A stretch of 64,000 bases of DNA from Odontesthes bonariensis (lineage: Eukaryota > Chordata > Actinopteri > Atheriniformes > Atherinopsidae). Numbering within the stretch: the stretch's first letter is position 1; each line of letters starts with the position of its first letter. A program made the translations under genes and the position numbers. The stretch is from the NCBI RefSeq assembly GCF_027942865.1, contig NC_134526.1:9208284-9272283 (forward strand), given 5' to 3'. Below the pieces are notes generated by a model that saw only the letters and a list, made by a program, of their open reading frames with translations, ran no database searches and had not been told where the DNA came from. Below are positions 14,101-26,458 of this stretch, in pieces.

Positions 14101-17100
14101 CTTGATCATTTTGAATGGGGATTTTTGGTGCATTTTTAATGAAACAAGTCTGACGTAACACAAACAAACAGGCTTACAGACAGTCCTTCAATAGTAACCT
14201 GACCGGTTTACATCCTCTAATGCATTTTTGGAAATGAAATTCCAAATACAAGCAGGGATTTTGCAATATACCATCACAACATTTGTGATATTGAAAGAGT
14301 GACATATGTGATGATATTGTGATTTGATCTCAGCAGATAAAATCAAAACATTGTTAAATGCTCTCAAATTGAGGGTAATTTACTTGCTTAAAAAAGAAAT
14401 GAATCGATCTGACTGAAGTATGTTTCCTTTAAATTCCATCAATATCACTTTAATATTGTTAGGGTTAATGCTACTGGTCAAGATAATCATGAAGTGGAAT
14501 TTATATATCATGACAGCACTCGTACAAAACAAGACAAAGTAATGCCTTTCACTGCTTTGCTGATGACTTGTAACTGTCTCTAGCAGATCTGGAAGTCTGA
14601 GGCCCTTTACAGCCCAAATTAAAGAAAAAAAAAAGTCAACTTCCTTCAAATGTATCCTTGAATCTGAAGTTGTACTCACTAGTTTGAAAGAGCAAACACA
14701 GACTGGTCATAATGTGACACCAGTGCTCGTCTTCCAAATCTAATGCCTTCAAATCTGTGTCTGGATGTTACGAGGCGACATGTTTTTGTTTCTCTTTAAT
14801 AAGCCAGCTGATTTCTTTCTGTACGTCCACAAGAAAATCCGGAGCTGCTGATGGATGATTCTGTTTTCTTTCAATTATGTTAAATTCAGAATGTCCCTAA
14901 AGGGTCTTCCAATGCTATGTGCATTATAGAGGCAGAAAGCTCCTCCTGACCCTTCCTAAAGTGGCTGCACTCTGAAAAACCCACAAAGCACTTTGCAGAG
15001 CTGATCTGGTGGTATTGGAGACGTCCCCGCTGACTCTGACTGTTGGTGCAGGGAAATTATAGGCCGACGTGGCAGCCGTCCAGGTTGTTGTCTGGGGTCA
15101 TTTATCTCATCTCGCTGCTCGTCTCGGCGGCGGCGACTCAGGATAGACGAGGCAGGTCGAGGCTGTTAAAAGTGCGGGGTTCTTTTTGTTGTTGTCGCTT
15201 TCAGCTTGTAAAAGGTGAAATGATTGTGTTGTCTGCGATTGTCTAATCTTATCATCTGCTCTCCGGGAAGACTGCTGTGAATGTCACTTCAACACGAGAG
15301 CAGGAGCATAACTGTTCAGGCTGAGGAGAAGATGAATAATCTGCGTGTAGATTTTTAATTAGTCTACAAATGTTTTTAATTAAGCAAGCAATTGGGCAGC
15401 TGTGACGGAAATCCCCAAACACTGTAACTGGGTGGAAATGGACCACTTATGCAACCTGTCTTGTTCTTGATTTCAGGCACAAAAATGGCTCTGAAGTTTC
15501 TGAGGAAGAAAACCACCAAGCTGAAGAGCTTCCTGAGAGAGTACAGCATCTCCCTGTACCTGTCGCCCTGCCCCTTCATCATCAACATGTACGGCATCGC
15601 CTTTGAAACGGACGAGTACTACATCTTCGCTCAGGAGTACGCTCTGGCGGGAGATCTGTTTGACATCATCCCTCCACAGGTAAGGGCCGGCTCTCAAATC
15701 TGTCTGTTCTGTAGATATAAAGCTTAGTTTATCGTAATGTAATCTCAGTCTGTAATCCACTCAGTCTTTGTCCCAAAATGAAGTAAATGCAACCTTTTAA
15801 CATCTGAACAAACCACAAGACTTCTGGAACAATGTCCTTTGGACAGAGCAGACCAAAGTGGAGATGTTTGCTCCTAATGCACAGCAGCATGTTTGGAGGA
15901 AACCAAACACAGCATATCAGCACAAACACCTCACACCAGCTGTCAAGCACGGTGGTGGAGGGATGATGATCTGGGCTGGTTCTGCAGCCACAGGACCTGG
16001 GCACCTCGCAGTCATTGAGTCCACTGTGAACTCCTCTGGATACCCATTATATACTGTATACCATTATTGGGACGGAACATAGTGTTTGTTTGATTTTTCT
16101 CTATAACTGAAATCCCAGAGGATTAACCTCAATTAGTTCTATAAATAACAATAATAAAAATAATATTGACTGCATTGATTTAAGATAAGTGCGATAAATC
16201 AACCTTTCAAAATCTTAAAAAGGTGTTTTTAAAGCTGTTGCGTCTTGAACAGATCCAGAAACACGAACACTCCCAGAGCTCGTCTCATTAGGCTGGAAGA
16301 GGCTCCAACTAGCAACTCGAGGATATACGACAGCAAACCTAAGACACGTTTCCGCCTGCTGCATTATCAGATCGTACATTTTGAATCGATCCCCAGTGTC
16401 AGAGCCATCAGGAACCTTTCTTCTCCCGCTAAGCTGTCGCTCCACATCGTGTCCACTCCTGTTTTAGTTTCAGTGGCATAGATCAGATTAGAGCTGCCTT
16501 GCTTAAAGTGCTCCAGGTGTTTCTGTGACCCCTGACCTCTGCTGTCTCTGTTCAGGTGGGACTCCCAGAGACGGTGGCGAAGCGCTGCGTCCATCAGGTG
16601 GCCATCGCTCTGGACTACCTGCACTGTAAGAAGCTGGTCCACCGTGACATCAAGCCCGAGAACGTCCTCATTTTTGACACGGAGTGCAGAAAAGTCAAGC
16701 TGTCAGACTTTGGCATGACGAGACGCGCCGGCTCTCCGGTGAAACGCGTGAGCGGCACGATCCCGTACACGGCGCCCGAGCTGTGCGACACCTCGCGGCA
16801 CGAGGGTTTCTGCGTGGACTACAGTACGGATGTGTGGGCGTTTGGCGTGCTGCTGTTCTGCATGATGACGGGAAACTTCCCCTGGGAGAAGGCCATGCCC
16901 AATGACACCTTCTACGAGGAGTTTGTCCGCTGGCAGCGGCGCCGGACGGGCACGGTGCCGTCGCAGTGGCGCCGCTTCACAGATGAAGCTCTACGGATGT
17001 TTCGTAGGCTCCTCTCCGTCGAGCAGGAGCGCCGCTGCTCCGTCAAAGAGGTTTTCAGCTACTTTAACCAGTGCTGGATGTTGGATACGGAGAATGGGAA

Positions 17101-17371
17101 CAGCGGCGGCGGTCTATTGGGCGGCGCGCCTCCTCTGGACATCAGTTCGTCCTCATCCGAGGAGGACGTGTTAGTGGACAGACTGAAGCAGCAGAGCCTG
17201 TCGCCCGCCTGCGTGGCGACAAAGGGCGACAGGCTGATGATGGACACGCACTACTCCTCCATGTCCACCAACAGCTCCCCGTCCTCCACCAGCAGCTACG
17301 AGCGAGCCAACAGAGACAACAACGAGAGGGGACGCATCCTGGTGACCACGCCCATCGAGATCTGCGTGTAG
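11004..17371 (+). CDS. sbk1: SH3-domain-binding kinase 1 (SBK1-type Ser/Thr kinase), whole CDS span
   Basis: Three coding exons (11004-11175, 15477-15679, 16556-17371) join in phase to a 396-residue protein, close to the 424 residues of human SBK1. Kinase signatures in order: glycine loop GKGTYGKV (residues 42-49), ATP-anchoring lysine K64 in MALKF, catalytic HRDIKPEN (154-161), DFG (176-178) and a TAPEL activation-segment end, so the kinase looks active. The C-terminal tail beyond about residue 305 is serine-rich and low in complexity. SBK1 is described as a brain-enriched serine/threonine kinase whose name comes from SH3-domain binding; its substrates are poorly known. All introns are GT-AG. 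SBK2/SBK3-type paralogues are the alternative, but the [19 protein letters not shown] start and overall length favour sbk1. Confidence 0.92.
15477..15679 (+). CDS. sbk1: sbk1 coding exon 2
   Basis: Acceptor TTTCAG before 15477, donor GTAAGG after 15679. It encodes residues 58-125: the ATP-binding lysine (MALKF), helix C region and hinge ([18 protein letters not shown]). Length 203 bp, closing the phase from exon 1 exactly. Confidence 0.9.
15780..16055 (+). mobile_element. Tc1/mariner transposase relic in sbk1 intron 2
   Basis: A fragment of a Tc1-like transposase gene: WTEQTKVEM, then [24 protein letters not shown] and [13 protein letters not shown]. These surround the first half of the DDE catalytic domain. 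Both transposon ends and the rest of the transposase are missing. The fragment closely resembles the decayed copy at 54880-55735. Confidence 0.8.
16556..17371 (+). CDS. sbk1: sbk1 coding exon 3 (catalytic loop to stop)
   Basis: Acceptor TTCAG before 16556; terminal exon ending at TAG 17369-17371. It encodes residues 126-396: catalytic loop [11 protein letters not shown], activation segment, [18 protein letters not shown] (helix F region) and a serine-rich tail ending in TPIEICV. It is markedly GC-richer than the surrounding intron DNA. Confidence 0.93.
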   Translation: MGLPETVAKRCVHQVAIALDYLHCKKLVHRDIKPENVLIFDTECRKVKLSDFGMTRRAGSPVKRVSGTIPYTAPELCDTSRHEGFCVDYSTDVWAFGVLLFCMMTGNFPWEKAMPNDTFYEEFVRWQRRRTGTVPSQWRRFTDEALRMFRRLLSVEQERRCSVKEVFSYFNQCWMLDTENGNSGGGLLGGAPPLDISSSSSEEDVLVDRLKQQSLSPACVATKGDRLMMDTHYSSMSTNSSPSSTSSYERANRDNNERGRILVTTPIEICV

Positions 17372-18553
17372 ACACGCCCACCGATGCTTTCAGGCTACCC
17401 GCTCGCACGTGTGCGCCGATGAGGAAGATTTCTCAGAGTGCGAGGAAGAGGAGAGCAGTGAGGCAGCGTGGGGACAGTGCGCAGCATCAAGGACACCACA
17501 GTTTGTTGTAGCTTCACTGCAGATTCACTCGTTTCTGATGAAGAATGAATCTGAGGAAATGAGGCGTGCGACGCTGGAGCCTCCTGTCCCTGGTTTATAG
17601 TTCAGTCACTGGAACAGAGCACGAACTCGGTGTAAAGAAAGAAGCAGAAGAGGCGGGGAAACAAAACTAACATAAACCACATTATCCACGAGCAATATGT
17701 CCAAAAAATCAACCGCTTTGTGCATAAAAGCGACCGTGGCTTGTGTGTTCGTGTTTTATGTGCAGTGTGTTATTATTTGAGTTATTTATTCATGTCTTAT
17801 TAATATAATTCTGATTTGTTTTATCACATATCTGAAGCCTGTTTATTTTTTTTCTTTCAGTGACATAAAAGATGGAATAAAAAATGTAGTTCCATAGAAA
17901 AAAAATTGGCTGCAGGTGAAGTTTTCTTTGTTCTTCTTTTGTCACGATCATGTAGTTGCTGTTGTTGTGATTTCCCATAAAAGTAGATGTTTTTCCTTCC
18001 TTAAATGTCTTCTTTATCGTCTTTTTGTGGTGACTAAGCTTACTGTACAGTCTCAATCAACTCTACAGCCGGTCCTCCCTTTAAACTGTGGCGTACTGGG
18101 AGTGTTACTGAACGTTTGAACACTTTTATATCTTTAAGTGACATGAACTTCAAGAAAGGTAAAGAAAGTTCCCAGTTTGGGACAAATTCTTTACTTGGTA
18201 ATCTGGTGAATAGGAGAAAAGCTTATGGAACGGTTGGTAATAATTGTTTTTCTACTTAGTTGGTTAAACAGAACAAAAAAAAAAAGAAAGTTGCACCTTT
18301 AAATTGAGAATTAGAGCAGAATTAAGTATTTTGGGGGACGCCAGCAGCTAAATGTCCTCAACGCTCCTCTCCATTGTTTTATTAAATGGTTTAAAGCCTG
18401 AAAATGTGAAACAAGCTGGAAGAATGCAGAAAAAAAAACTATAAATATTTAAGACGTTGAGATTAAATGCTTCAGAAATCACTGATTTTTGCTTTCTTAT
18501 GTGTGTTTATTGCATGAAGTGACATTACCGTGGTGAACGTTTCTTGAAATAAA
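17372..18553 (+). promoter_or_regulatory. sbk1 3' UTR with candidate poly(A) signals
   Basis: AATAAA at 17876-17881 gives a 3' UTR of roughly 520 bp; a second AATAAA at 18548-18553 could serve a longer transcript. No other gene is seen between them. Confidence 0.5.
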
Positions 18554-18559
18554 ACTCCC

Positions 18560-20570
18560 AAATTAAAGAGAAGCTTTTCTGTATTGCTGTTCTTATTGAG
18601 AAGAATGTATGTGTCATTTGTCTGTCGATGAGATTACGCCACAAACACCAAGCTGTCTTTCATGAAAGCTTGTGGAGAGTTGGAGATTTAAAGAAATTCC
18701 CCATAAATTTAGGCTAAAAGTCCATATCACTGAAACTACTACATTGCATCAACAGAAACTTCCCTCATGGACAGGTCAGTTAAATTGATGTTATTGTGAT
18801 CCTTACAGCCCAGAATAATGTTCATCTTTCAGAAAGTAACAGCAATAACTCTTTAGAAGTTGGTGTACATCATCTTCATCAGCTGAGCTGTTAGCGTTAG
18901 CTGCTGCTGAATCAATAAATAAAGCATAAGGAATTATTTCTCAGATACATCCATTTCCCTGCTCTTAAGTTCAGGCTCAGAGTTGGAACTGATCCCTCTT
19001 TGTGGCTCAGTTTCTTCAGTCCATCGCTAAACTGGACCAAGTTTTTAAAACAGAGTTGTTTTTGTTTTTTTACATTTGTTTACTTCCTACAACCCAATAT
19101 ATGCTCCCAAGAACAGACAAAAAGTGATTTTTCCATAATAGGTTGCCTTTAAAGGTTCTGCAATGGCCACTAGATGCTGTTTTAGAGCACGACATCCCAG
19201 ACCAAAACAAACACAAACACAACCGTAACCGCAGTCAACACGGGGCCCTTCAGCAGCTTTTCCATCACAGACCAGAAATAGAAGTGAAGAAAAGATACTG
19301 GTACCAAAAGAAAGAAGACTCAAGTTGAGGCTGCAGTTATCTCTTATTTAATGATGCCACAGATGCTCGAGCCACAGATTCAAGCCAGCGTTGTTGCTGG
19401 TGAAAGCAGGAAGTCGCTCCCTGTGAAGTCTGTGTTGTTTTGGTGTCTCAGTTTGAAGATGAAACACCACAGGAAATACTGTCGCCGTGTGCAGTTACCC
19501 CACCTCAGACTTTTCTCTGTTCATTAAAAACTGAACAAGGCAGTCGGAGCCAGAGCGAGGCTGTGTTTTCCTGGACTTTGAAGTGTGAAACCACTGATAT
19601 GTGGGAGCCGGCTTCTCATTTCTCTTTGATCAAACTGTGGATTTAAAGCCAAGATATCAACCCTTACCGGCAAGTTCAAACCCACACTACAACAAAAACC
19701 GTCAGAGATTGTTTTGTTTTGAGAGTTAAGCCAACCCGTGCAGTGTTTTGGTCACATAATTATGCTTTAGTAAACTCAAAACGCCCCACGAAGCTGTAAA
19801 CCCACAGAGAAATGTATCAGGCCGGGGTGTCATGATCAGCTTCTGCTTCAAAACCTCCCACCCAGGGAGAATCTGAGTCAAAGTTACAGCTAAAAACCCT
19901 CCACCCATCAGCAACTGACCTGCTCAGCCGAGGGCTTCTCACAACAAATCCAAACCGAAGCCTTTTACACACTGATGAGAATGAGCATGGCGATTCCTCC
20001 GCCTCCTATCAGCCCAATAAAACAATCTGAAGGAGGAAGAAACGGAAGAAGCACGAACACGTGCAGCTGAGTGAAGGAGCAAAGCGGCGCTGCCTGATCA
20101 GAATAGTAATTAGAGTTTCTCTGGCAGACACATTCACCAACAGCGAGGAGGCGTTCACTGTCTCTTCTCATCACAGAGGTGCGTGATGCATCACTAATTG
20201 AAAGACACGAGGACGGTGAGGTCACACCACGTTACTGCCTCTAAAAAAAAAAACACACTTAATGCAGCTGCAGATGCGATAAGATTCTGAAAAGGAGGCG
20301 TAGAAGGTGAAACTGCAACCAATAAAATCTACTCAGGAAATATCCAATTTAATTATTGCTCATTTGAACCTCTTTACAGAGCGCCTCTGGTGAAAATCGG
20401 GTTTCTAACCGTGGTAACGCGTTCATGTGGTGTTCAGAAGTCATAGCCTGGAGTGGAACATGCTGCATTTCACAGATTTGTGGAGTCAAATTGTACAATA
20501 TTAATCAGGCCAGCGTGGAGCTGAAGCTATTTTGAGGCATAAAAGGATAAGAATCATCTAGACATTTCAT
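18560..20570. other. Intergenic, no gene seen
   Basis: No supportable coding region, RNA gene or repeat boundary; only short shadow frames. Confidence 0.5.
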
Positions 20571-20579
20571 ATTGATTTT

Positions 20580-20724
20580 ATTTGTTTCTTTTTATATTCT
20601 TTTATGTATTTTTAATGCTTCTTACACTCCCTGCTGCAATGCTTTTATTTTATGTAAAGCACTTTGAATTGTTTGTACATGAAATGTGCTATATAAATAA
20701 ATTTGATTTGATTTGAATTTGATT
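20580..20724 (+). mobile_element. 5'-truncated L2-like LINE 3' end
   Basis: This is the reverse complement of the tail at the start of the window: the sequence around CACTCCCTGCTGCAATGC, GTAAAGCACTTTGAATTG and GTACATGAAATGTGCTATAT, ending in AAATAAATTTGATTTGATTTG-like repeats. Only the 3' UTR is kept. Confidence 0.8.
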
Positions 20725-21385
20725 TACATAATTGATTAAATGAGATTGGTTTTAAATGGTGCCTTGAGAAAGATCTAAAATGATCCAACATTGAGCTGTG
20801 GAAATCTTGGGGGCTGTTTTACTTGGAGCAGAGAGATTTTTCTGTCTGAGGTAATGTTCTCTTCTGATGTTACGATGCGTCCTGGATGATCTGATTGCAC
20901 GTAGGCAGTTCTAAATACAGGTGTGAAAACCTGATGGACTCAGAGGTGATCCGGGACACATTTATCCACATCTATTTGGCAGCCTGAACAGAATCCAGAC
21001 AAGCCTTCTTTGAAGTAAAGCCACAGAAATCTGTGGGAATGTGCAGAAGAAGCTGAAAGTCCGACTGAACTGGACTGCCAGAACCTATCAATGAAAAAGG
21101 AACGTCTTCCTTCTGTAACATCATTCATTTTATGCTTGTTTACTTCTCTTGTATCATGTCTGTTACATTACTGAGCTTTATAAATAATTCTGCAAGAAGT
21201 GAGACTCAGGCAAATCTGACATGTCAGAATTTTACACAGCTGCTCATCTCAGTGGAAACTTTGTGACGCACAGTTACGTTTCTTCAAATACTGCCAAGAA
21301 AATGGAAAATAGATGCAGTGATTTGTTTAAACACATGCAAACATAAATGTAAATATAGCATATAAGGCAAAAACAGAGTTTGTAC
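20725..21385. other. Intergenic, no gene seen
   Basis: No supported feature. Confidence 0.5.
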
Positions 21386-21389
21386 AATT

Positions 21390-22080
21390 CTAAGGAGCTT
21401 TAAAGTGAATATTTGGTCTGAGTTCCTTTATTCTCCAACACATCCTGAACCCTCTTAGAAAAGCTTTCTGTCCTTTCTTTAAGGAGTCTTCAGGAATAGT
21501 TCTCCAGGCTTCTTGAAGGACATCCCAAAGCTCTTCTTTGGATGTGGGCTGCCTTTTGTTCCGTTCTCTGCCAACATGATCCCACACTGCTTCAGTAATG
21601 TTGAGCTCCGGGCTCTGGGGAGGATTCATCCCTCCATCAGACCTGCTGCCACTGATTTTCAGCCCACTTCTTGTGTCCTTTGGCACAGCTCAGCCTTTTC
21701 TCCCTGTTTCCCTTCCTTAAGAACTGCTTCTTGACAGCCACCCTTCCATGGAGCCCATTTCTGATGAGGCTTGGGCCAACAGCAGATGGATCAGCTGAAG
21801 GTCCAGATGCATCTCTCAGCTCCTGTGTCAGGTCTTTGCTGGATTTTTTCCTCTTTCTTAAGGACATCACTTTCAGATCCTGTTCATCTGCTGTAGATAG
21901 TTCTTTAGGCCTGACACTTCTTCTTCTGTCCTCCACTTGTCCAGTTTCCTCAAATGTTTTAAGGACACACTGCACACCATGCTGAGATATGCCAAGTTTT
22001 CAGCAAACAGCTCTTTGAGAATCACCTTGTTGCTGCAGAAATACAATTTTCTGTCAGTCAAACTGTGTTATCTTTGCTGT
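21390..22080 (-). pseudogene. Tc1-like transposase relic
   Basis: On the minus strand several frames together give a decayed Tc1 transposase. An N-terminal helix-turn-helix part (22061-21873) is followed by a RKRKKSSKDLTQELRDASG-type region (21975-21640) and KKWAENQW. The C-terminal part reads PQSPELNITEAVWDHVGRERNKRQPTS-like, with EEAWRTIPEDSL nearby. The middle of the catalytic domain is deleted and frames shift, so it is inactive. Transposon ends could not be fixed, though the flank to about 22450 looks element-derived. Confidence 0.75.
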
Positions 22081-22459
22081 TTTTCATAGATGCAACTAAA
22101 GAAATAGGAACGATGTGTCTTTGAGACAGGCTGCTGGGAACAAAGTGCCTAAAGTTACAATTTAAAATGGCTTCTTTGCTAAGTCTGTTATGTGTCGACA
22201 CAACACAGATTCATCCCTTGAGTTAGGAACCTTTTTTTTTTATGCCTGAATGGTTCACAGGTTAGTGTTAAGTGGGATGAATAATAAAAGAAAAACCACA
22301 TTCCTCTGAAAATGATCAGGTACAAGGACTGGACTGAAAATGAGCAGGAAAAAAACAGCCAATGTCCAAAGAAAAAAAACTATTGCTCAAGACCACTTAA
22401 AAAAGAAAAGTCTGTGAAAGGTAGATCAAGATGTTTGCACCGTACTGTATATCCTCTCT

Positions 22460-23340
22460 TTCCTTTCAGATAAGCAGGTTAAACACAAACTGCATGTTCT
22501 GTGTCTAACGTTCTCCTGATCCACTTTACAAGCCGTTACATGTTTACCTTGTGTTGATTTGAGCAGCATTTAGTGCTGAGCCACCTGTAAAAGCAGCAAA
22601 GATACCGAGGCAGGACTGTGATCAGAGGAGACCGAGATAAGAGACAGACTGAGTGAACTGAACACGGGAGAGATGAGGCGAAATACGAGGGCAATAAACA
22701 GATATGAGAGGAAACAGAGGGAAAAACTGTCATGACTCCAGATGTTTGTGTCCATGCCAACCGTAAAATAAAGACACGTGAGCATCAGCAGACACTGGAT
22801 TAAATAAAACCCCTAAAAAAGCTGCCTCATACTGTTCATCCTCTATAATAAAACGTAGACAGAGCAGTGAGACTACTCTGACTTCAAAAAGGTGGCTGGA
22901 AGACAGGAAGTAAGACATGGGGTCCTGATGCCGCCGCAGGGCAACACAGCAGCGTGATAAAGATGTGAAAGGTGGAGGTGCAAAATGCTCCCAGATATAG
23001 GCTCCACAGCTGCGACGTGTTGAAGCCATTATTTCCACTGAAGTGGGGTCGTGACTCAAAAGCAGAGCTGTGTGAAAATACTCAGATTCTAACTGCTCTG
23101 TATTACTAATGCAGCACACGGCCCACACACTCCGCTGTTAGTCACTTACGGGATATTTTTGGATTTGGAGCACATCAGTCCCAGCAACAGAGACGCTTCA
23201 CAGGAAATTCATTATGTTAACAGCCTCCACTGACCATAATGTACACTGTATAAACTGTGTGTAAAAGGGATGTAGAAAGGACTTAAAGTGTAATACTACC
23301 GCTGGCCACTAGGTCAAATAAAAAAAACAGCTAATTCTGC
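22460..23340. other. Intergenic, no gene seen
   Basis: Contains a 132-codon minus-strand frame (22730-23128) without recognisable domain or splice context. Nothing else supportable. Confidence 0.45.
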
Positions 23341-23344
23341 CAAG

Positions 23345-23475
23345 AATTACGACCTCAGCAAGGGTCATTACGACCTCAGCAAGGGTCATTACGACCTCAG
23401 CAAGGGTCATTACGACCTCAACAAGGGTCATTACGACCTCAGCAAGGGTCATTACGACCTCAGCAAGAGTCATTA
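23345..23475. repeat. 21-bp minisatellite, about 6 copies
   Basis: Tandem units ATTACGACCTCAGCAAGGGTC (21 bp) repeat almost perfectly about six times; one unit has CAACAAG instead of CAGCAAG and the last has GAGTC. The unit length is a multiple of three, but there is no coding context. Confidence 0.9.
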
Positions 23476-24282
23476 CTGCGTAATTAGCTAGATTCGCTCT
23501 TTCTGATCACTTTGTTCTGTGACGTCAGACACATCACAGTACTCGAGGTAAAAAGACACCCAGAACAATGACAAAAACACAAAAAGTGGAGGAAGTCTGT
23601 TGTGCAGTCGACTGTCGGGTTTTCTTTTTACAAACCAAAAACAAAAGATGACAAACAGAGAGCTGAGATTCTTATAAATCCACATCAATCATTGTGGGTG
23701 GTTTTGTTACATTTTAGGGTAAATATCACTACTGTAGTACCATTTGACAAATGTAGTTGGGAAATGTACTATTTAGCATCCAGTATTCTAGTTTAACCGT
23801 CATGTTTTGTTTTGTGAGCCTTGCCTCTCTGGCTGTGTTTTACCTGCACAACACAGATGATTCTGTCTGGCAGCTAAAAACAAGCACTTAGGATTTTCAC
23901 TCCATAAATTATGAATAAAATATGAAGAGTTGGTACGAACTCTGTGTTCTTGTCACCTTATTTTCACAGACAAATCCCTCACCGAGAGCACCGAGGCTCC
24001 TGCATGGCTTTTTTTAAGGTGAGAAAATGAGATCCAAACAAACATCAGGAAGCAGATTTCTGGCCAGTTGTTGGCGTCGGCGATCCATCTCGTACGACCA
24101 CGATCCTGTTTCTGCATCAGAAAAGTTACACAAAAGTTTAAAAAATAAACATTTCAGGATTGTTTTTTTCCCCCCACTCGTTCCTTATTTTGGGTTTTAA
24201 AAGGTGCAATATAAATATAATTTACCTTACACTGCTTCATGGGTATGTAAAATGTGCCCGATTCATTTGGTTTGGCTATTAA

Positions 24283-24959
24283 AGGGATAGTTTTTTTATT
24301 AAAGGGATGTCTTTTGACATGAAGCTGTATGTATATGTATCCCATATTAGCAACATCATTTATGAACATTTTCTTACCCCCCGCTGCGTCCTGTGAGCCG
24401 AGTTCCAGCCGAGTTTTGGCGTTGATGAAGATAGTCCGGCTAGTTGGCTGGGGCCACAAAAATAAAGCGTTTTGCTTCTCAAAACAATATGCGTTCAAAA
24501 GAGTAATACATTTGCATCACAAAATCGTTCTCCAGGAAAAAGTCAGACCTCACAATCGCTTGGCCCTATTTTCTCTACCTTCGTATAACTGCGGGCTGTG
24601 TAAACTATGCAGACCGAAGTGCAGACCGAGCAGTAAACACTGTAACAGGCACGGCTGTCGGCAGGCGGCAGCACGCAGTGATACGAAGGGAGAGAAAATA
24701 GCGCCAAGCGATTGTGAGGTCTGACTTTTTCCTGGGGAACGATTTTGTGATGCAAATGTATTACTCTTTTGAACGCATATTGTTTTGAGAAGCAAAACGC
24801 TTTATTTTTTAAGCCCCAGCCAACTAGCCGGACTACCTTCGTCAACGCCAAAACTCAGCTGGAACTCGGCTCACAGGACGCAGCGGGGGTAAGAAGATGT
24901 TCATAAATGCTAATATGGGATGTCATACAGCTTCATGTCAAAAGAGGCGAACTATCCCT
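24283..24959. mobile_element. TTAA-flanked foldback DNA element
   Basis: A 677-bp element flanked by TTAA (24279-24282 and 24960-24963), beginning AGGGATAGTT and ending AACTATCCCT. It is a long imperfect palindrome: the left arm (to about 24590) and right arm (from about 24670) are near-complementary over some 290 bp, with a central spacer of about 80 bp. The left arm carries a duplicated start (a second TTAAAGGGAT near 24299). No transposase. TTAA duplication suggests piggyBac or Kolobok origin; AGGG termini fit Kolobok better. Long arms make it a foldback or hairpin element. Confidence 0.8.
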
Positions 24960-25809
24960 TTAAAATACTCCCGGAGTGACCAGGCCTGAGGAGGAGGTTT
25001 CTGTAATCACATAAAGAACACAAACAACCTTCCCTGCAGTGGTAAAACTTTTTATTCTCGTGTAGGAGCAGCAACGACTGCAGATCCCATTTTCCTGCAC
25101 AGACAAAACAGTTACAGGCGCTTCAGTTTGACTGGAAACTGAATCCATTTCTGCATATTGAGACAAAGAAACAGGTTTACTTTTATTAAATAACAGGATT
25201 TATCTTTTAGCTTCTCAAATAATAGAAATTACAGGCAAGAAACCAAACTCTGAAACTGATCGTTACTTAAAACATTCTCTTTAAAAACAATTCAGTCCAG
25301 CGACTTCAACACAAGGCAGCGAGATGTTACTGAGAGACACTAAAGGGTCAATTCACCCGAATCACAAAAGCATACCGTCCAGCTTATTCTGGGGTCCTTT
25401 GAGAAAGTTTGGAGTTAATTTTTAGTTTAGTTTGCAGAGGATGAAGTGCAGACCTCACTGAGCTCACAGTCAGAGGTGGGAGCTGGAGGGCTTCAAAATA
25501 ACTGAATGTTGGTTACAATGAGCAGCGTCATTTTCATGGAGGCAGCCTCAGAATGCGGAAAATTACCCCAAAAAGTCTTAATCAGACCTAATCAGACAAG
25601 AAACTGAAGATTCAGTTTCTTTCTATTTGGCAACTGTGTCTCAGTCATGCTAACTTAGCCCTCGAACCACTTTCCTAGAGATTCAGGGAAATATTGAGAC
25701 AAAAAAAAACCCGATAGCGTCTGGTTTTAAAAAAGGACTCAAAACATTTCTTTAAGAGACATTTTAATCCTTAAAATCTTAATTTTTTTACTTTTTTTTT
25801 ATGGGTTCA

Positions 25810-25940
25810 ACTCCTGTAGCACTTTGAGATTGTTTTTACGATTGTAGCGAAGGGGAGTAGAGTTGTGCCGCCGGGACTCGAACCCCAGCCTTCTGGGTAC
25901 TAAACTGGGGCTCTGACCACTACACCAAAGAGCCAGGCTC
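25810..25940 (-). mobile_element. tRNA-derived SINE
   Basis: On the minus strand an A box (TGGTGTAGTGGTCAGAGC, about 25927-25910) and a perfect B box GGTTCGAGTCC (25884-25874) form a tRNA-like head. It is followed by a tail containing CAATCTCAAAGTGCTAC, like L2-type LINE ends. The acceptor stem does not pair, so this is a SINE rather than a tRNA gene. Confidence 0.7.
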
Positions 25941-26458
25941 ATTGGCGTGACAGTCAGAACACACCCACAACCCTAGTGATGGTCACTCCATCACAACGAT
26001 GTAAAGTTTTTCTCAAATAAAATGTATTATTATATATCGGCAGGAAAAAAAGCAAGAGGTCCCTGCAGATTTTCAAAAATTAGGTTTTTTTTATTAATCA
26101 TTTGCTTTTACATCTAATTTAACAAAGACAGAAATGGAGGAAAAGCCTTTTTATGAGGCTGAATTCATGGAAACTCAGCTGCAGAATGCAGGTGGATCAG
26201 AGTCGGACCAGAGCCCGCAGACCAGGAGCTCAATCAAAAAGACGACGAGCCTCCGACGATGGAGGCAGAGGCGACAGGACAGCCTGAAAGACAGCAGACA
26301 GCTTTGCTTCTGCCAGACACGGAGGAAAAAGAGACCCGTTGATGCCAGAAATTTTCCAATTTTACTAAAAGTGTTCAGAGACAGGCGGCGGTCATTCGTA
26401 AATAAAAAGACACAAAGCGTCACTCAGACAGACGTTTCCGTTCCCACGACAACGTGAA

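Noticed and set aside
22730..23128. 132-codon minus-strand frame
   Set aside because: No domain, no conserved motif, no splice context.
25858..25940. Possible tRNA gene on the minus strand
   Set aside because: A and B boxes are present but the acceptor stem does not pair and a LINE-like tail follows; called a SINE.
26134..26457. 107-codon + strand frame beside the 15-bp repeat
   Set aside because: No recognisable domain, no splice or promoter context, and it lies against low-complexity sequence; most likely chance.
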